The notes: generated from the sequence alone by a model not told the origin. Positions 25,445-35,245 are shown, numbered from the stretch's first letter. The stretch: 64,000 nt of DNA from Pseudomonadales bacterium (GCA_028285415.1 JANQPF010000002.1:124001-188000), one strand, 5' to 3'. Numbers and translations: made by a program.

Positions 25445-27349
25445 ATGGGATCTAACAAGACAAGCGTCGTTAAAGTTGGTTTGTTGGCCCTGGCGTTACT
25501 AGTGGGTGGTTGCGCAGAGCCGGGTAGCGACGCGCCGGCCCCCGCACGCCTGCAGGTCCCGTCGCTGGAAGGTGGCACCCCGTGGACCGATCTCAACCCG
25601 GAAGATGCTCCTGATGACTTTCACTTTGTTGTGGTGAGTGATCGTACGGGCGGCGCGCGACCTGGCGTTTTTTCGGGGGCGATGCCCAAGATTAATCTCC
25701 TGTCTCCCGCTTTTGTCGTCAGCGTTGGCGATCTCATCGAAGGGTACACAGAAAACCAGTCCCAGCTTGACTATGAGTGGGATCAGATTGAATCGTTCGT
25801 TGCCGAACTCGACGCTCCGTTCTTCTATGCCGCCGGTAACCACGATATGAACAACGCGGTCATGGCGCGCACCTGGCAGCAGCGGTTCGGACCGTCGTAT
25901 TACCATTTCAACTACAAGGGTGTCCTGTTCCTGGTGCTGAACTCGGAGCTCTTCGGCATGGTGGGGCAGCCGGATACGCCGGTGCCGGGTCCCTGGCAAC
26001 AATCCGAGCAGCTCGAGTTCGTGCGCTCGGTGCTTGCTCAACATGCTGATGCCCGCTGGACGATTGTGCTCCTCCATCAGCCGCTCTGGGACGCGCCAGA
26101 GATCGATCCAGATTGGCTCGAGGTCGAAGCCATGCTGGGCAACCGGCCGTACACCGTTTTCGCCGGGCACTTCCATCAGTACAACCTGGTGCGCCGAAAC
26201 GATCGAAAGTTCATCACGCTGGCGACCACGGGCGGTGGCAGCTCCCTGCGCGGATCGGCGTTTGGAGAATTCGATCAGGTGGCCTGGGTGACCCTGCGCG
26301 AAGACGGCCCGGTCATTGCCAACGTGGAGATCGATGGCGTGCACGACGATTCGGTGTCGTCCTCTGCGGTGCGCCAGACGCTGGATGAGCTGGCCGCGGG
26401 AATTTCGATAGAAAATCCGGTGGCCGACGATGAGCTCTTTGCCAGCACGGCGCAACGCGTGCTGGTTACGAACCCGACGGCAGAGCCGATGACGGCGTCC
26501 CCTCAGGTGCAGCGCAATGGCACGTTCGATATCTCCGGTCTGGTGCCGGTGACGGTTGCACCGGGGGAAACGGCTGAGCTATTCATGCGCCTCGAGAGCG
26601 ATCCGCCGATGCCTTACCGCGACCTCGTCGCTGCGGGTCTGCAATGGACGTTGACCACCTCCCTGGATGGCCGGCCCGTGCAGTTTCCGGTGCGCAAAGC
26701 GGTCCTGCCATTGTCCCATCACGCCATTGATACCGGCGAGGCGATCACCGTGGATGGAGATCTTGCCGAGTGGGGTGAGCTGCGATTCCGGGCGAGTCAG
26801 CAGGGTGACATTCTGAGTCCGGAGCTTGCGGCGGAAGACATCAGCTTTGCCTTTGATGTGCGTGAATCGGCTGATCACCTGAACCTTGCCATCGCGGTAA
26901 CGGACGACGACATCCAGCATCTCCCGGACAACATTGCGCGCAACCAGGACGCGGTTGCAATCTACGTTGATCCGCGGCCCGCGGAGGCCCGCGACCGCAA
27001 TATGGATATCGGGCGCGCGGTGCTTGGTGGTGACATGGAGGGTCTGGTGGGCACCTTGATCGGCAGCGGCCCGACGTCGGAAGACAAACTGTTGGGGTTT
27101 GTCGCCGAAGCCGACGCTCGATCAGCACACGCGATTACGCGCACCGATACGGGTTATACGATCGAGCTGGCTATCCCGCTGGCGTATCTCGCTGAGAAAG
27201 CAGGCACTGAGAGTTGGCGCGTCGGCCGCGTTGCCGTGTCGGTTTATGACCTCGACGCGGGCGACCACGCACCGGTGTCGCTGCATTGGCAGCCGTGGCG
27301 GTACGGCGGTGCACCGATGACGGGGAGCCATCTGTTTCGCCGACCGTGA
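25445..27349 (+). CDS. lipoprotein metallophosphoesterase with CBM9-like tail
   Basis: 634 residues from ATG 25445. Lipoprotein signal with lipobox-like LVGGC (Cys23). Residues about 58-300 form a calcineurin-like phosphoesterase: SDRTGG (Asp66), VGD (95-96), GNHD (131-134), LLHQPLW and GHFHQY provide the metal ligands. The middle is a beta-sandwich linker. Residues about 430-634 resemble a CBM9-type domain (ITVDGDLAEWGEL, FDVRESADHLNLAIAV). Probably a periplasm- or surface-facing phosphatase or nuclease attached to the envelope. Convergent with the amidase, four bases apart. Confidence 0.85.
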   Translation: MGSNKTSVVKVGLLALALLVGGCAEPGSDAPAPARLQVPSLEGGTPWTDLNPEDAPDDFHFVVVSDRTGGARPGVFSGAMPKINLLSPAFVVSVGDLIEGYTENQSQLDYEWDQIESFVAELDAPFFYAAGNHDMNNAVMARTWQQRFGPSYYHFNYKGVLFLVLNSELFGMVGQPDTPVPGPWQQSEQLEFVRSVLAQHADARWTIVLLHQPLWDAPEIDPDWLEVEAMLGNRPYTVFAGHFHQYNLVRRNDRKFITLATTGGGSSLRGSAFGEFDQVAWVTLREDGPVIANVEIDGVHDDSVSSSAVRQTLDELAAGISIENPVADDELFASTAQRVLVTNPTAEPMTASPQVQRNGTFDISGLVPVTVAPGETAELFMRLESDPPMPYRDLVAAGLQWTLTTSLDGRPVQFPVRKAVLPLSHHAIDTGEAITVDGDLAEWGELRFRASQQGDILSPELAAEDISFAFDVRESADHLNLAIAVTDDDIQHLPDNIARNQDAVAIYVDPRPAEARDRNMDIGRAVLGGDMEGLVGTLIGSGPTSEDKLLGFVAEADARSAHAITRTDTGYTIELAIPLAYLAEKAGTESWRVGRVAVSVYDLDAGDHAPVSLHWQPWRYGGAPMTGSHLFRRP

Positions 27350-27353
27350 TGGG

Positions 27354-28787
27354 TCAGGCGATCGCCGCCTCGCACGCCGGGCGCCGCAGGAGATCCACCT
27401 GCTGGAACGCCTGCTCAATCTGATGGGCTGCTGAGAGCAACCGGTGATCTGAGTACATGGACCCGACAATCTGCACGCCGAATGGCAGCCCGCCGTCGTC
27501 CAATCCCGCAGGAACCATGATCACCGGATGGCCCACCACGGTGAGGGATGCCGTCAACCCCAGCCAGCCCATGTAGTTTTCCACGGGCTTGCCGTCGATG
27601 AGCTCGGGGTAAAGCTGCTCATGGGGAAATGGCGGTACGCTCATGCCGGGGATGATGAGGAGGTCGTAGTCCTCGAAGAGATCCTGACATCTCCTGATCA
27701 GATCCAACTGCCGGCGGCGCGCGGCTGCGATATCTGCCATCGGCGTTTTGAGCGCGGTGTCGTACGTGGCGAGCACGTTCGGATTCATCCCGTCGGGCCA
27801 GTTGTCCGCCTGGTCAAAATATTGAGTGACGAATACATCCTGGCGAATGAGCCAGTCAACGGCGGGTGCGTCTGCGAGGCTGACGTCATGCCAGTCGCAG
27901 CGTTTGAATAGTGCGCTGAATTGCTCGACGCGTTGGGCGAATGCCTGCCGGTTTGCCCGTGATACAAGCAACCCCCCGAGATCGGCGCTCACGGCGACAC
28001 GCAGACTACCGAGATCCACGCTTTCGAGCTCACGGAATCGACTGGCATCCAGGGGAAACGCCATGGGGTCTCGACTCCCACCTGCGCTGCGATCCGCAAT
28101 CACCGACAGCATCAGTGACACATCTTCAACGCACCTCGCGATGGGCCCCTGGAGGCTGTAGTGGGTCGAGGGTACTGTCCGCTCCTCGTTGGGCACCATG
28201 CCGGGAGAAGCGCGGTAGCCGACAACGCCGCAATAGCTTGCCGGGATGCGAAGGCTGCCGCCATGATCGGACCCGGTCGCCAGCGGTGCCATGTTTGCAG
28301 CAACGGCCACGGCACTGCCACCGGAGCTACCACCGCAGCTGAGCCTGGTGTTAAAAGGATTGCAGGTGGTGCCAAAGAGGGGATTGGTGGTGTTGGCACC
28401 AATGCTGAACTCCGGGATGTTGGTTTTACCCAGCACTATGGCACCGGCGGCGCGCAGGCGTTTCACGATACCGGCGTCGACTTCAGGAATCCTGTCACGA
28501 TAAATCGGGCTGCCCAGGGTGGTGGCAACGCCTTCCGTCAGCTGATTGTCTTTGATCAGCACCGGCACCCCGGCCAGTGGTGGCAATGTGTCGCCACGGA
28601 TGTCCTCCATGGCTGTCGCTTCTGCCCTGGCCCGGTCGAAGCAGGTGGTGACCACGGCGTTCAGCGCGGGGTTAGTGGACTCGATCTGCGCGATACAGGC
28701 GTCGACGAGATCCAGCGGCGAAATCTTACGCTCTCGTATCAGCGAGGCGGCCGCGGTTGCCGTCAGTTGGGTGAGTTCGTCAGCCAT
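27354..28787 (-). CDS. amidase-signature family enzyme
   Basis: 477 residues with the Ser-cisSer-Lys triad: PVLIKDN (Lys about 80), GSDHGGSLR (cis-Ser region) and SCGGSSGGSA glycine-rich core, all as in GatA/aryl-amide amidases. Clearly a stand-alone amidase and not GatA, since gatB and gatC are absent. Predicted cytosolic amide or carbamate hydrolase of unknown substrate. It is divergent from an SDR across about 90 bases. Confidence 0.9.
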   Translation of the reverse strand: MADELTQLTATAAASLIRERKISPLDLVDACIAQIESTNPALNAVVTTCFDRARAEATAMEDIRGDTLPPLAGVPVLIKDNQLTEGVATTLGSPIYRDRIPEVDAGIVKRLRAAGAIVLGKTNIPEFSIGANTTNPLFGTTCNPFNTRLSCGGSSGGSAVAVAANMAPLATGSDHGGSLRIPASYCGVVGYRASPGMVPNEERTVPSTHYSLQGPIARCVEDVSLMLSVIADRSAGGSRDPMAFPLDASRFRELESVDLGSLRVAVSADLGGLLVSRANRQAFAQRVEQFSALFKRCDWHDVSLADAPAVDWLIRQDVFVTQYFDQADNWPDGMNPNVLATYDTALKTPMADIAAARRRQLDLIRRCQDLFEDYDLLIIPGMSVPPFPHEQLYPELIDGKPVENYMGWLGLTASLTVVGHPVIMVPAGLDDGGLPFGVQIVGSMYSDHRLLSAAHQIEQAFQQVDLLRRPACEAAIA

Positions 28788-28876
28788 CTATCCGTTGCAG
28801 AACGTGTTTTGCCAGTAGAATAGCATGACGCTGACCCGGCGAATCGCGGGTCGATAGGTTGGAGTATGAGAGAAGT

Positions 28877-29662
28877 ATGACCACAAATGTCGTTGTCACC
28901 GGCGGAAGCTCAGGCATTGGCGCTGCTGTGATTGCCAGATTGCTTGGAGCGGGCTGTGACGTGTGGAACCTGGACGTTTCGGATGATGTGCCCGAGAAGG
29001 TCACCGCCGTGCGTTGTGACCTTGCCGATCCTGGCGGCGTGGAACGTGCGCTGATTGAACTCCCCAGCCGTATCGACGGGTTCATCAGCGTGGCCGGTGT
29101 GGCACCCGGCGCGGTCCCGGACGTGCAGGTGGTGGCGGTCAATTTCCTCGGCGTTCGATTGCTTGTCGATAAAGTCATCAGCAGGGTGAGCGACGCGGGC
29201 AGCGTGGTGATTGTGGCTTCGAGCGCGGGGCGAGACTGGCGAGACAACGAATCAGCAGTGAAAGCGCTTCTCGACACCCCGGACTATGAAAGCGGGCTGA
29301 GCTGGCTGGATGGGCACGAGCATCTGTGGGAGGACAATGCGTATAAGTTCTCCAAGCAGTGCGCCGCAGCTTATACCTATCGCGCCGCGGGCCTCGGACG
29401 GGATCGCGGCGTTCGAGTCAACTGCATTAACCCCGGGATTGTCGAAACCAGACTGTCCCCATCGTTTCGTTCCATGCTCGGTGAAGCCACCTTCGACTAC
29501 ATTGTGAGCGAGAGCGGCCGTGCCGGTCAGCCGGATGACGTGGCCGCCGTCGCCGAGTATCTGCTCCTCGGGGACTGTGGTTGGCTGAACGGGGTTGAGA
29601 TTACTGTGGACGGTGGGTACCACGCCGGGTTGGTGGGAGGTTGGATCAGCCCGCCTCCCTGA
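28877..29662 (+). CDS. SDR-family oxidoreductase (hydroxysteroid-dehydrogenase-like)
   Basis: 262 residues from ATG 28877, behind GAGAGAAGT. Cofactor motif TGGSSGIG, NAG-equivalent SVAGVAPG, catalytic SSAGR and Y-K-F-S-K, and a C-terminal DGGYHAGLVGG. The domain layout resembles classical 3-alpha-hydroxysteroid dehydrogenases that have a long insertion after the active-site Ser. The substrate is not provable. Alone between amidase and lipoprotein genes. Confidence 0.85.
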   Translation: MTTNVVVTGGSSGIGAAVIARLLGAGCDVWNLDVSDDVPEKVTAVRCDLADPGGVERALIELPSRIDGFISVAGVAPGAVPDVQVVAVNFLGVRLLVDKVISRVSDAGSVVIVASSAGRDWRDNESAVKALLDTPDYESGLSWLDGHEHLWEDNAYKFSKQCAAAYTYRAAGLGRDRGVRVNCINPGIVETRLSPSFRSMLGEATFDYIVSESGRAGQPDDVAAVAEYLLLGDCGWLNGVEITVDGGYHAGLVGGWISPPP

Positions 29663-29683
29663 ACTCAGTGCACTGGGAGCTGG

Positions 29684-30127
29684 CTAGTCAGGTACGGGAT
29701 CCGCGCCAGTGCTTGGCGTCGGTGCGGTTGGTTGTCGCTTCTGCTTTTTGGCTTCCCATTCCGCGATGAGCTCATCAGCGGCCGCCTTGCTGCTCGATTC
29801 CCAGAACGCAATCTCTTCCGCTGACAGCGGTCCGCAGAGGTTGTCTGGCAGGCAGTAGCTTTCCTTGTTGAAAGGATCACTCACGTGGTAGCAGGCCTGC
29901 CCGTTTGCACAGCCGCCGGGATCGCATTGCCGCGCGCCGCTGCAGATTTTGGGTCTTTGGATGACGGTGCCCTCGGGGCAGGTGATGCTGCGGTGTTCGA
30001 GACAGCGATGGCGACAGTTGTCGCTGGCCGTAAAACCGCTGCCCGAGAATTCACACGGAGCACCGATAGGGTCGCCGCACCCGGCAAGCAAAGAAATGAA
30101 CGCCAACGCGGTTAGGCTTTTATTCAA
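29684..30127 (-). CDS. Cys-rich lipoprotein
   Basis: 147 residues from a TTG start with a GGAG ribosome site. Signal peptide and lipobox LLAGC. The mature part has about eleven Cys within 90 residues, spaced like a small disulfide-knotted domain, then a charged helix and a Pro/Thr-rich tail. No match to a named family comes to mind. Likely a surface- or periplasm-exposed lipoprotein. Confidence 0.7.
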   Translation of the reverse strand: MNKSLTALAFISLLAGCGDPIGAPCEFSGSGFTASDNCRHRCLEHRSITCPEGTVIQRPKICSGARQCDPGGCANGQACYHVSDPFNKESYCLPDNLCGPLSAEEIAFWESSSKAAADELIAEWEAKKQKRQPTAPTPSTGADPVPD

Positions 30128-30240
30128 GGCAACTCCAATTCGGGTAGCGATTCAGACTCGATGTTACGAAAGGCCAAGTCCAGACCGATTGTTCACACGG
30201 TTTCGGTATAGTCATGAGCCTACCGCGATGGGAGTCGAAA

Positions 30241-30870
30241 GTGACCTACACGCTCTACAGCTTCGTTCGCTCCGGCGGCGCCATGGTGGAGGCGGCGCTG
30301 GCGGAAATTGGCGCGCCCTACGAGATCCAGCCGGTTGATCTTCATACCGACGAGCAGCGCGCCCCGGCCTACTTAGCGATCAACCCGCACGGGAAAGTGC
30401 CGGCCCTGGTGACACCCGAGGGTGATCTGTTGACGGAAACGCTGGCCATTCTTCTTACCCTCGATGAGCGTCATGAAGGTGCGGGTCTGCTCCCGTCACG
30501 CGGTTCATCGGAACGGGCAAAGGCGCTGCGCTGGCTGGCATTTGCCGCAACCGAGCTTTATCCCATTGTTGAAATCATCGATTACCCGGCTCGGTTCGCC
30601 CCCACCCCCGATAGCGAAGACGCTACACGCACCGTGGCGCGTGAAATCTGGCGCGATCGCTTGAGGACCATGGAAGCTCAGCTGGTTGATGAGGCACCTT
30701 ATCTGCTTGGTGAACGCTTTTGCCTGACTGATATTTATTGGGCTGTGATCGCCCGGTGGGGCTACCAGCCGGGCTGGACCGCCGAGCACACGCCAAAGCT
30801 GGAGCGTCTGTTTCACGCCGTCGCGACCCGGCCGAAGATTGCGGCGGTGTGGGGAGATCGATGGGGCTAG
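30241..30870 (+). CDS. glutathione S-transferase family protein
   Basis: About 209 residues from GTG 30241 (GGGAG seven bases upstream); ATG 30214 is the alternative. Thioredoxin-like N-domain with YSFVRSGG (Ser as likely thiolate-activating residue), cis-Pro GKVPAL and ETLAIL glutathione-binding motif, then an all-helical C-domain (LLGERFCLTDIYWAVIARW). Predicted cytosolic GSH conjugation or isomerisation, possibly detoxifying a catabolic intermediate of the neighbouring cluster. Confidence 0.84.
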   Translation: MTYTLYSFVRSGGAMVEAALAEIGAPYEIQPVDLHTDEQRAPAYLAINPHGKVPALVTPEGDLLTETLAILLTLDERHEGAGLLPSRGSSERAKALRWLAFAATELYPIVEIIDYPARFAPTPDSEDATRTVAREIWRDRLRTMEAQLVDEAPYLLGERFCLTDIYWAVIARWGYQPGWTAEHTPKLERLFHAVATRPKIAAVWGDRWG

Positions 30871-30913
30871 CGCGTCGTTTGCCAGTGAGGGAGCGGCATT
30901 CACACGGTTCTCA

Positions 30914-31675
30914 TCAGAACTGCACGCGCTTGGTGTAACCCCCGTCCACGATCAAATTGACGCCCGTAATCCAACTTGCCATCGGACTGGACATAAACAC
31001 CACGGCTCGGGCTACCTCCTCAGGACTCGCCAACCGGCCGAGTGGCGTGGCGGCTACTGTAGCATCGTAGAAGTCCTGTGCCTGTTTGCGTATGCGATCC
31101 CAGGAGCCGCCCTCGAACAGCACCGGCCCAGGTGACACAACATTCACGCGCACACGGTCTTCACCGGTGACCTGGCTCAGCTGCTTGGCGTAGGTAATGA
31201 GCGCAGCTTTCATGGCATTGTAAGGCTGGGGCACGCGGAACGTCTCTACTGCCGCGGTTGAGCCGATGAACAACAGCGAACCGCCGTCGCTGTTCTTCAG
31301 GTGCGGCAGCGCGTACTCGGCACCGCGAGCCCCGGCCAGCACATCAAGCTCAAAATTCCGCTGCCAGGCTGCTTCGCCGTCGGCACCACCGCCACCGGAA
31401 GCGTTCTGTACGAAACAGTCAATACTGCCCAGCGTGGCGGCGGCATCTTCTACCCAGCCCCGATATTGCTCCGCATCAGCCAGGTCGACCGGCCGGGCGA
31501 ACACCTCGGTGCCACTCGATCGAAGCTCATCCGCAAGCCGCTCGAGCTCCGCCTCGCCGCGAGCACAGATGCCAACTTTGGCGCCCTCCGCCGCAAAAGC
31601 CTGCGCGATGCATCGACCGATACCGCGACTGGAAGCGGTGATCAAAGCGGATTTTCCCTGCAGTCCCAGATCCAT
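30914..31675 (-). CDS. SDR-family oxidoreductase
   Basis: 253 residues with classic SDR features: TASSRGIG cofactor loop, CARGEAE, QNASGGGG, active-site Ser in FIGSTAA and Y-N-A-M-K. C-terminal GVNLIVDGGYT. First minus-strand gene of the catabolic cluster, divergent from the MFS transporter. The shared spacer carries a site resembling the TetR-type palindrome at 35244. Probably an NAD(P)-linked alcohol or ketone step. Confidence 0.87.
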   Translation of the reverse strand: MDLGLQGKSALITASSRGIGRCIAQAFAAEGAKVGICARGEAELERLADELRSSGTEVFARPVDLADAEQYRGWVEDAAATLGSIDCFVQNASGGGGADGEAAWQRNFELDVLAGARGAEYALPHLKNSDGGSLLFIGSTAAVETFRVPQPYNAMKAALITYAKQLSQVTGEDRVRVNVVSPGPVLFEGGSWDRIRKQAQDFYDATVAATPLGRLASPEEVARAVVFMSSPMASWITGVNLIVDGGYTKRVQF

Positions 31676-31694
31676 GCGTGTCTCGCCAATTTTC

Positions 31695-31708
31695 TATCAA
31701 CCTTGTTA
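31695..31708. promoter_or_regulatory. palindrome-like site 2 in the SDR/MFS divergent promoter
   Basis: TATCAACCTTGTTA shares the nine-base core CAACCTTGT with the palindrome at 35244-35257 (9 of 14 positions identical). Twenty bases upstream of the SDR start. Candidate operator for the cluster's TetR regulator. Confidence 0.35.
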
Positions 31709-31737
31709 AAAAATAGCCTGCATGTCAAATTGTCGGT

Positions 31738-33060
31738 ATGAACGAAGCTCCTTGGCCCTCGGCGCGCATGGCCTGGTACGCGGTAGCGCTTTTGTCGCTG
31801 GCGTACGTCATGTCTTATCTGGACCGGATATTGATCAATCTATTGATCGTGCCGATACAGGCGGATCTGTCCCTGAGCGACACTCAATTCGGCATGTTGC
31901 AGAGCGTGGCCTTCGGTATCTTCTACACCGTCATGGCATTGCCGCTCGGGCGCCTGGCTGACCGCGCCACTCGCAAACACATTGTTGCGGGTGGTATCGC
32001 GTTGTTCAGTTTGTTTACTGTGCTTTCAGGCTTGACCCGCAGTTTCGGACAGCTGTTTGCCGCGCGTATTGGCGTAGGCGTGGGCGAAGCCTCGCTGACA
32101 CCAGCCGCGTATTCGTTGCTGGCGGATTACTTTCCACCATCCCGGCTGGGTCGGGCCATCGGTGTGTTTACCATGAGTGCCTTCGTCGGCACGGGCATCG
32201 CCTACATCGGCGGCGGGGCGCTGATCGACTGGCTTACCGAACTGGGCAGCATCGACGTACCCGTGCTTGGGGATGTGGCGCCCTGGCAGGCGGCTTTCAT
32301 ATTAGTGGGCCTGCCGGGCTTAGTGCTGGCACCGCTGATACTCACCCTGCGTGAGCCGGCACGTCGCGGTGCAACCGGTGAACCACCCCCGCTGGCTGAG
32401 GTAGCGGTCGCCGTGAGACGGCGTGGTCGGGCGTTGACGTTGCTTTTCGCCGGGTTTTCCATGATTACGCTTTCGAGCTACGCATCCGCTGTATGGACTC
32501 CAGCGTTTTTCATACGTGTTTACGAGTGGCAGCCGGGGCAGATCGGGTTGTGGTATGGCCTGATTTACCTGACTTTTGGCACCACTGGCGCGCTATTTGG
32601 GGGTTGGCTGTGCGATCGACTGACTGCAAAAGGTGTGCTCGATGCGCCGTTGCGCGTCGCTGCCTGGGGATATGTGGGCACGGGTGTATTTGGCGGCCTG
32701 GCGCCGCTGATGCCGGATCCCGTTCTAGCGCTTCTGCTGTTTGCCCCGGCCACGTTCATGGGTACGTTGCCCTATCCCCTGGCGGGTACGGCAATCCAAC
32801 TGATTACACCCAATCGTCTGCGCGGACAGATGAGCGCGTTGTACATGTTGGTGATCAACATAGTAGGTCTAGGGCTGGGTCCGCTGCTTGCCGGCGCGCT
32901 AACGGATTATCTGTTCAGTCAGCCGGCCGACGTGCGCTATTCTCTAGCCATAATTAACGCGGTTGCAGCCCCCATAGCCTTTGTATTCTTGTTAACAGCG
33001 CTCAGTCATTACCGTACGTTGCGGAGCAATCTGGGCGCAGAAGCTCAAAACCTGGAGTGA
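31738..33060 (+). CDS. MFS transporter, spinster-like
   Basis: 440 residues, 12 predicted membrane helices. MFS signature loop LGRLADRATRKH between helices 2 and 3, and the helix 4 region RIGVGVGEASLTPAAYSLLADYFPP typical of the spinster subfamily. Probably imports or exports a hydrophobic organic substrate. It is followed four bases later by an SDR with a GGAG site inside the MFS 3' end, so the two form one transcript. Confidence 0.88.
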   Translation: MNEAPWPSARMAWYAVALLSLAYVMSYLDRILINLLIVPIQADLSLSDTQFGMLQSVAFGIFYTVMALPLGRLADRATRKHIVAGGIALFSLFTVLSGLTRSFGQLFAARIGVGVGEASLTPAAYSLLADYFPPSRLGRAIGVFTMSAFVGTGIAYIGGGALIDWLTELGSIDVPVLGDVAPWQAAFILVGLPGLVLAPLILTLREPARRGATGEPPPLAEVAVAVRRRGRALTLLFAGFSMITLSSYASAVWTPAFFIRVYEWQPGQIGLWYGLIYLTFGTTGALFGGWLCDRLTAKGVLDAPLRVAAWGYVGTGVFGGLAPLMPDPVLALLLFAPATFMGTLPYPLAGTAIQLITPNRLRGQMSALYMLVINIVGLGLGPLLAGALTDYLFSQPADVRYSLAIINAVAAPIAFVFLLTALSHYRTLRSNLGAEAQNLE

Positions 33061-33064
33061 AATC

Positions 33065-33832
33065 ATGGAGTTTGACGAGCGCGTTGTTGTCATTACGGGG
33101 GGCTTTGGCGGTATTGGCCAGGCGTGTGCGGTCGAATTTGCCGAATCAGGCGCCCGGGTGATTCTGCTGGACAGGACAGTCGATCAGCAGCGCGCTGAGG
33201 AGATCGGCGCGGAAGCTGTCACAATAGATGTGAGTGCCGACGATGCCTGGCAGGATTGGCTGGATAGTTCCATGGGGCGGGAACTGGTGCGTGAGGGTGT
33301 GCATGTACTGGTTAACGCGGCTGGAATATCGGGTTTGCGTTCCATCGAAGATGCTGACATCGATTGGTGGCATGCCTTTCAGCAGGCGAATTCAGACAGT
33401 GCATTCCTGGCCATTCATCATCTGCTGCCGGCGTTGAAACAGGCGGGGGACGCGGCCATCGTCAATATCGGTTCGACGCTGGCGCTCAAGCCGTCTGCGG
33501 CTTTGCCTGCTTACACTGCCAGCAAAGGAGCGCTGCGTAACCTGACCGGCGCGGTTGCGTTGCATTGTGCAGAGCAGGGTTACCGCATTCGCTGCAACTG
33601 TGTACACCCGGGCTCCACGCTCACCCCCATGATGGAAGCCAACTTGGGAAGCACCGAAAATGAGCGTAACGCTAACCTGCAGAGCCGCATGGCCGCACAT
33701 CCTTATGCCCGGGTACTGGGACGTATTGCTTTGCCGGAAGACATTGCGCACGCGGTGCTGTTCTTAGCGAGTGACCGCGCTGCCTTCATCACCGGCGTAC
33801 ACCTTCCCGTCGATGGGGGTGCGACAATCTGA
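33065..33832 (+). CDS. SDR-family oxidoreductase
   Basis: 255 residues: TGGFGGIG cofactor motif, NAAGISG, active-site NIGSTLA and Y-T-A-S-K, C-terminal GVHLPVDGGATI. Complete catalytic set. Co-transcribed with the MFS transporter and convergent with the AhpD-like gene (six-base gap). Likely a dehydrogenase in the same pathway as the Rieske and P450 oxygenases. Confidence 0.88.
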   Translation: MEFDERVVVITGGFGGIGQACAVEFAESGARVILLDRTVDQQRAEEIGAEAVTIDVSADDAWQDWLDSSMGRELVREGVHVLVNAAGISGLRSIEDADIDWWHAFQQANSDSAFLAIHHLLPALKQAGDAAIVNIGSTLALKPSAALPAYTASKGALRNLTGAVALHCAEQGYRIRCNCVHPGSTLTPMMEANLGSTENERNANLQSRMAAHPYARVLGRIALPEDIAHAVLFLASDRAAFITGVHLPVDGGATI

Positions 33833-33838
33833 GTACGG

Positions 33839-34405
33839 TCAAGCTGGTGATGGCAGCGGCTCGAGTTCCGGTTCCAGCGGCACCCGCAGTGAATTCAGCG
33901 TAACGGCCACCAGCACGAACTGGGACGTCACAAACAGATAGTCGATCAGCTGCACTTCGTCAAAGTGCACTGCAAGCACAGCCCAGGTCTCATCGGTGAC
34001 CATTTGCCAGGTCATGATTTCATCCACGCCCCTCACCAGGGCGCTTTCAGCATCTGTCCAGTGGCTGCTGTCAGCACCGGCTGCAATGGCGTCGACGTCG
34101 GCGTCACTGAACCCGAGCGATCGTGCCAGGCGCACATGCAGCCCCCACTCGTAGGCGCACTGGGCATTGTAAGCCACCCGCAGGATGGCAATCTCGCGCT
34201 CTCGTGGCGGCAATGCGTTGTTGCGCAATATGTGCTCCGCATAAGGCATCCACGCGGTCAGAGTGGGGATGTTGCGGGCCAGCGTGCGGTGCAGGTTGTA
34301 CGGCCAGTCGCGCAGAATCTCCTGAGCCTCGGCGGGTGCGTCCTCGGGCGTCAGCGGGGGAATTCGCGGGGCGGGCTCATCCGCATGCAGATCGGGTTTG
34401 GTCAT
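33839..34405 (-). CDS. carboxymuconolactone decarboxylase-like protein
   Basis: 188-residue helical protein with the CMD core LPPREREIAILRVAYNAQCAYEWGLHVRLARSLG. Only one Cys is at the AhpD site (C-A-Y-E), with the His conserved, so the AhpD peroxidase mechanism is unlikely. It fits the CMD-type lyase/isomerase branch. GGAG ribosome site. Downstream of thuA-like on the minus strand with a 24-base gap. Confidence 0.8.
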   Translation of the reverse strand: MTKPDLHADEPAPRIPPLTPEDAPAEAQEILRDWPYNLHRTLARNIPTLTAWMPYAEHILRNNALPPREREIAILRVAYNAQCAYEWGLHVRLARSLGFSDADVDAIAAGADSSHWTDAESALVRGVDEIMTWQMVTDETWAVLAVHFDEVQLIDYLFVTSQFVLVAVTLNSLRVPLEPELEPLPSPA

Positions 34406-34429
34406 GACACTGTTCTCCAGCGGTTGTTT

Positions 34430-35245
34430 TCAGTGGTGTGCTGCGTCCCTGTCGGTGGGGTTGGGGTGCCGGGCCACCGCTTCAACGTCATAAACCGGGT
34501 CACCTACGGCCCAGGCGACGCAGCGGCGCAGCAATTCCAGGTAAGCCGGGGAGGTCCAGGCGCCGCGCTCTACGGTGGGATAGTACGGCGTGCGATGGGG
34601 GGCGTCCCAATGTCCGCGCGCATGGCCCAGCGCGAAAAACAACACGCGGCCTCGTCCCGTTGGATTGAAATACATCATCGGACGCAGTTCTGAATCCGGC
34701 CACTGATCGACGGCAAATCCCGGGGCTTCCCCGGTGAATCGGGTGCCCAGCAGAGGAGTGATTTCGCAGAGGTATTCGGAGAGATAGAGCTCATCCACTA
34801 CCGCAAACGGCGCTATACCCTCGGTTAGCGGATGTTCCCATTCCGTTGGACTGACAGTGAATTCGCCTATGGGTGGGTGGGCAACAAACGCGCTGCCAAG
34901 GGTTTTGAAGAACGGTCCTTCGTCGTGAGCGCTGCGCACCCCCTGCTCTGTCCACTCGAGAAACGAGTTGGTGGCGTGTAAGGCCAACCACCTGCCGCCG
35001 TCCTCCACAAAGCTCTGCAAGCGATCTTCCGACGCGGCGCTTGGACGCACGTCACAGGTGTAGCTGATCACACAAGCCGCATCTGCGAGCGCTTCCAAGT
35101 TTTCGAAGTCGCTCGACACCGCCGTTCGTACGTGCGGGTAGCCAGTCAGGAGATTCAGCAGTTGCAGGCGCACATAGTCGAAATCGTGGGACTTGCCGCC
35201 GACGACCAGACTTACATCCTGCCTCTCATTGTGTTTGATTTTCAT
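34430..35245 (-). CDS. ThuA-like domain protein
   Basis: 271-residue flavodoxin/class I glutamine-amidotransferase-like fold. Motifs WLALHATNSFLEW, EFTVSPTEWEHPLTEGI and MYFNPTGRGRVLFFALGHARGHWD match the ThuA (trehalose-utilisation) family, which is associated with sugar or glycoside catabolism. The ATG lies inside the 35244-35257 palindrome and has no ribosome site, so a leaderless or near-leaderless message is possible. The promoter must overlap that of the divergent TonB receptor. Confidence 0.82.
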   Translation of the reverse strand: MKIKHNERQDVSLVVGGKSHDFDYVRLQLLNLLTGYPHVRTAVSSDFENLEALADAACVISYTCDVRPSAASEDRLQSFVEDGGRWLALHATNSFLEWTEQGVRSAHDEGPFFKTLGSAFVAHPPIGEFTVSPTEWEHPLTEGIAPFAVVDELYLSEYLCEITPLLGTRFTGEAPGFAVDQWPDSELRPMMYFNPTGRGRVLFFALGHARGHWDAPHRTPYYPTVERGAWTSPAYLELLRRCVAWAVGDPVYDVEAVARHPNPTDRDAAHH

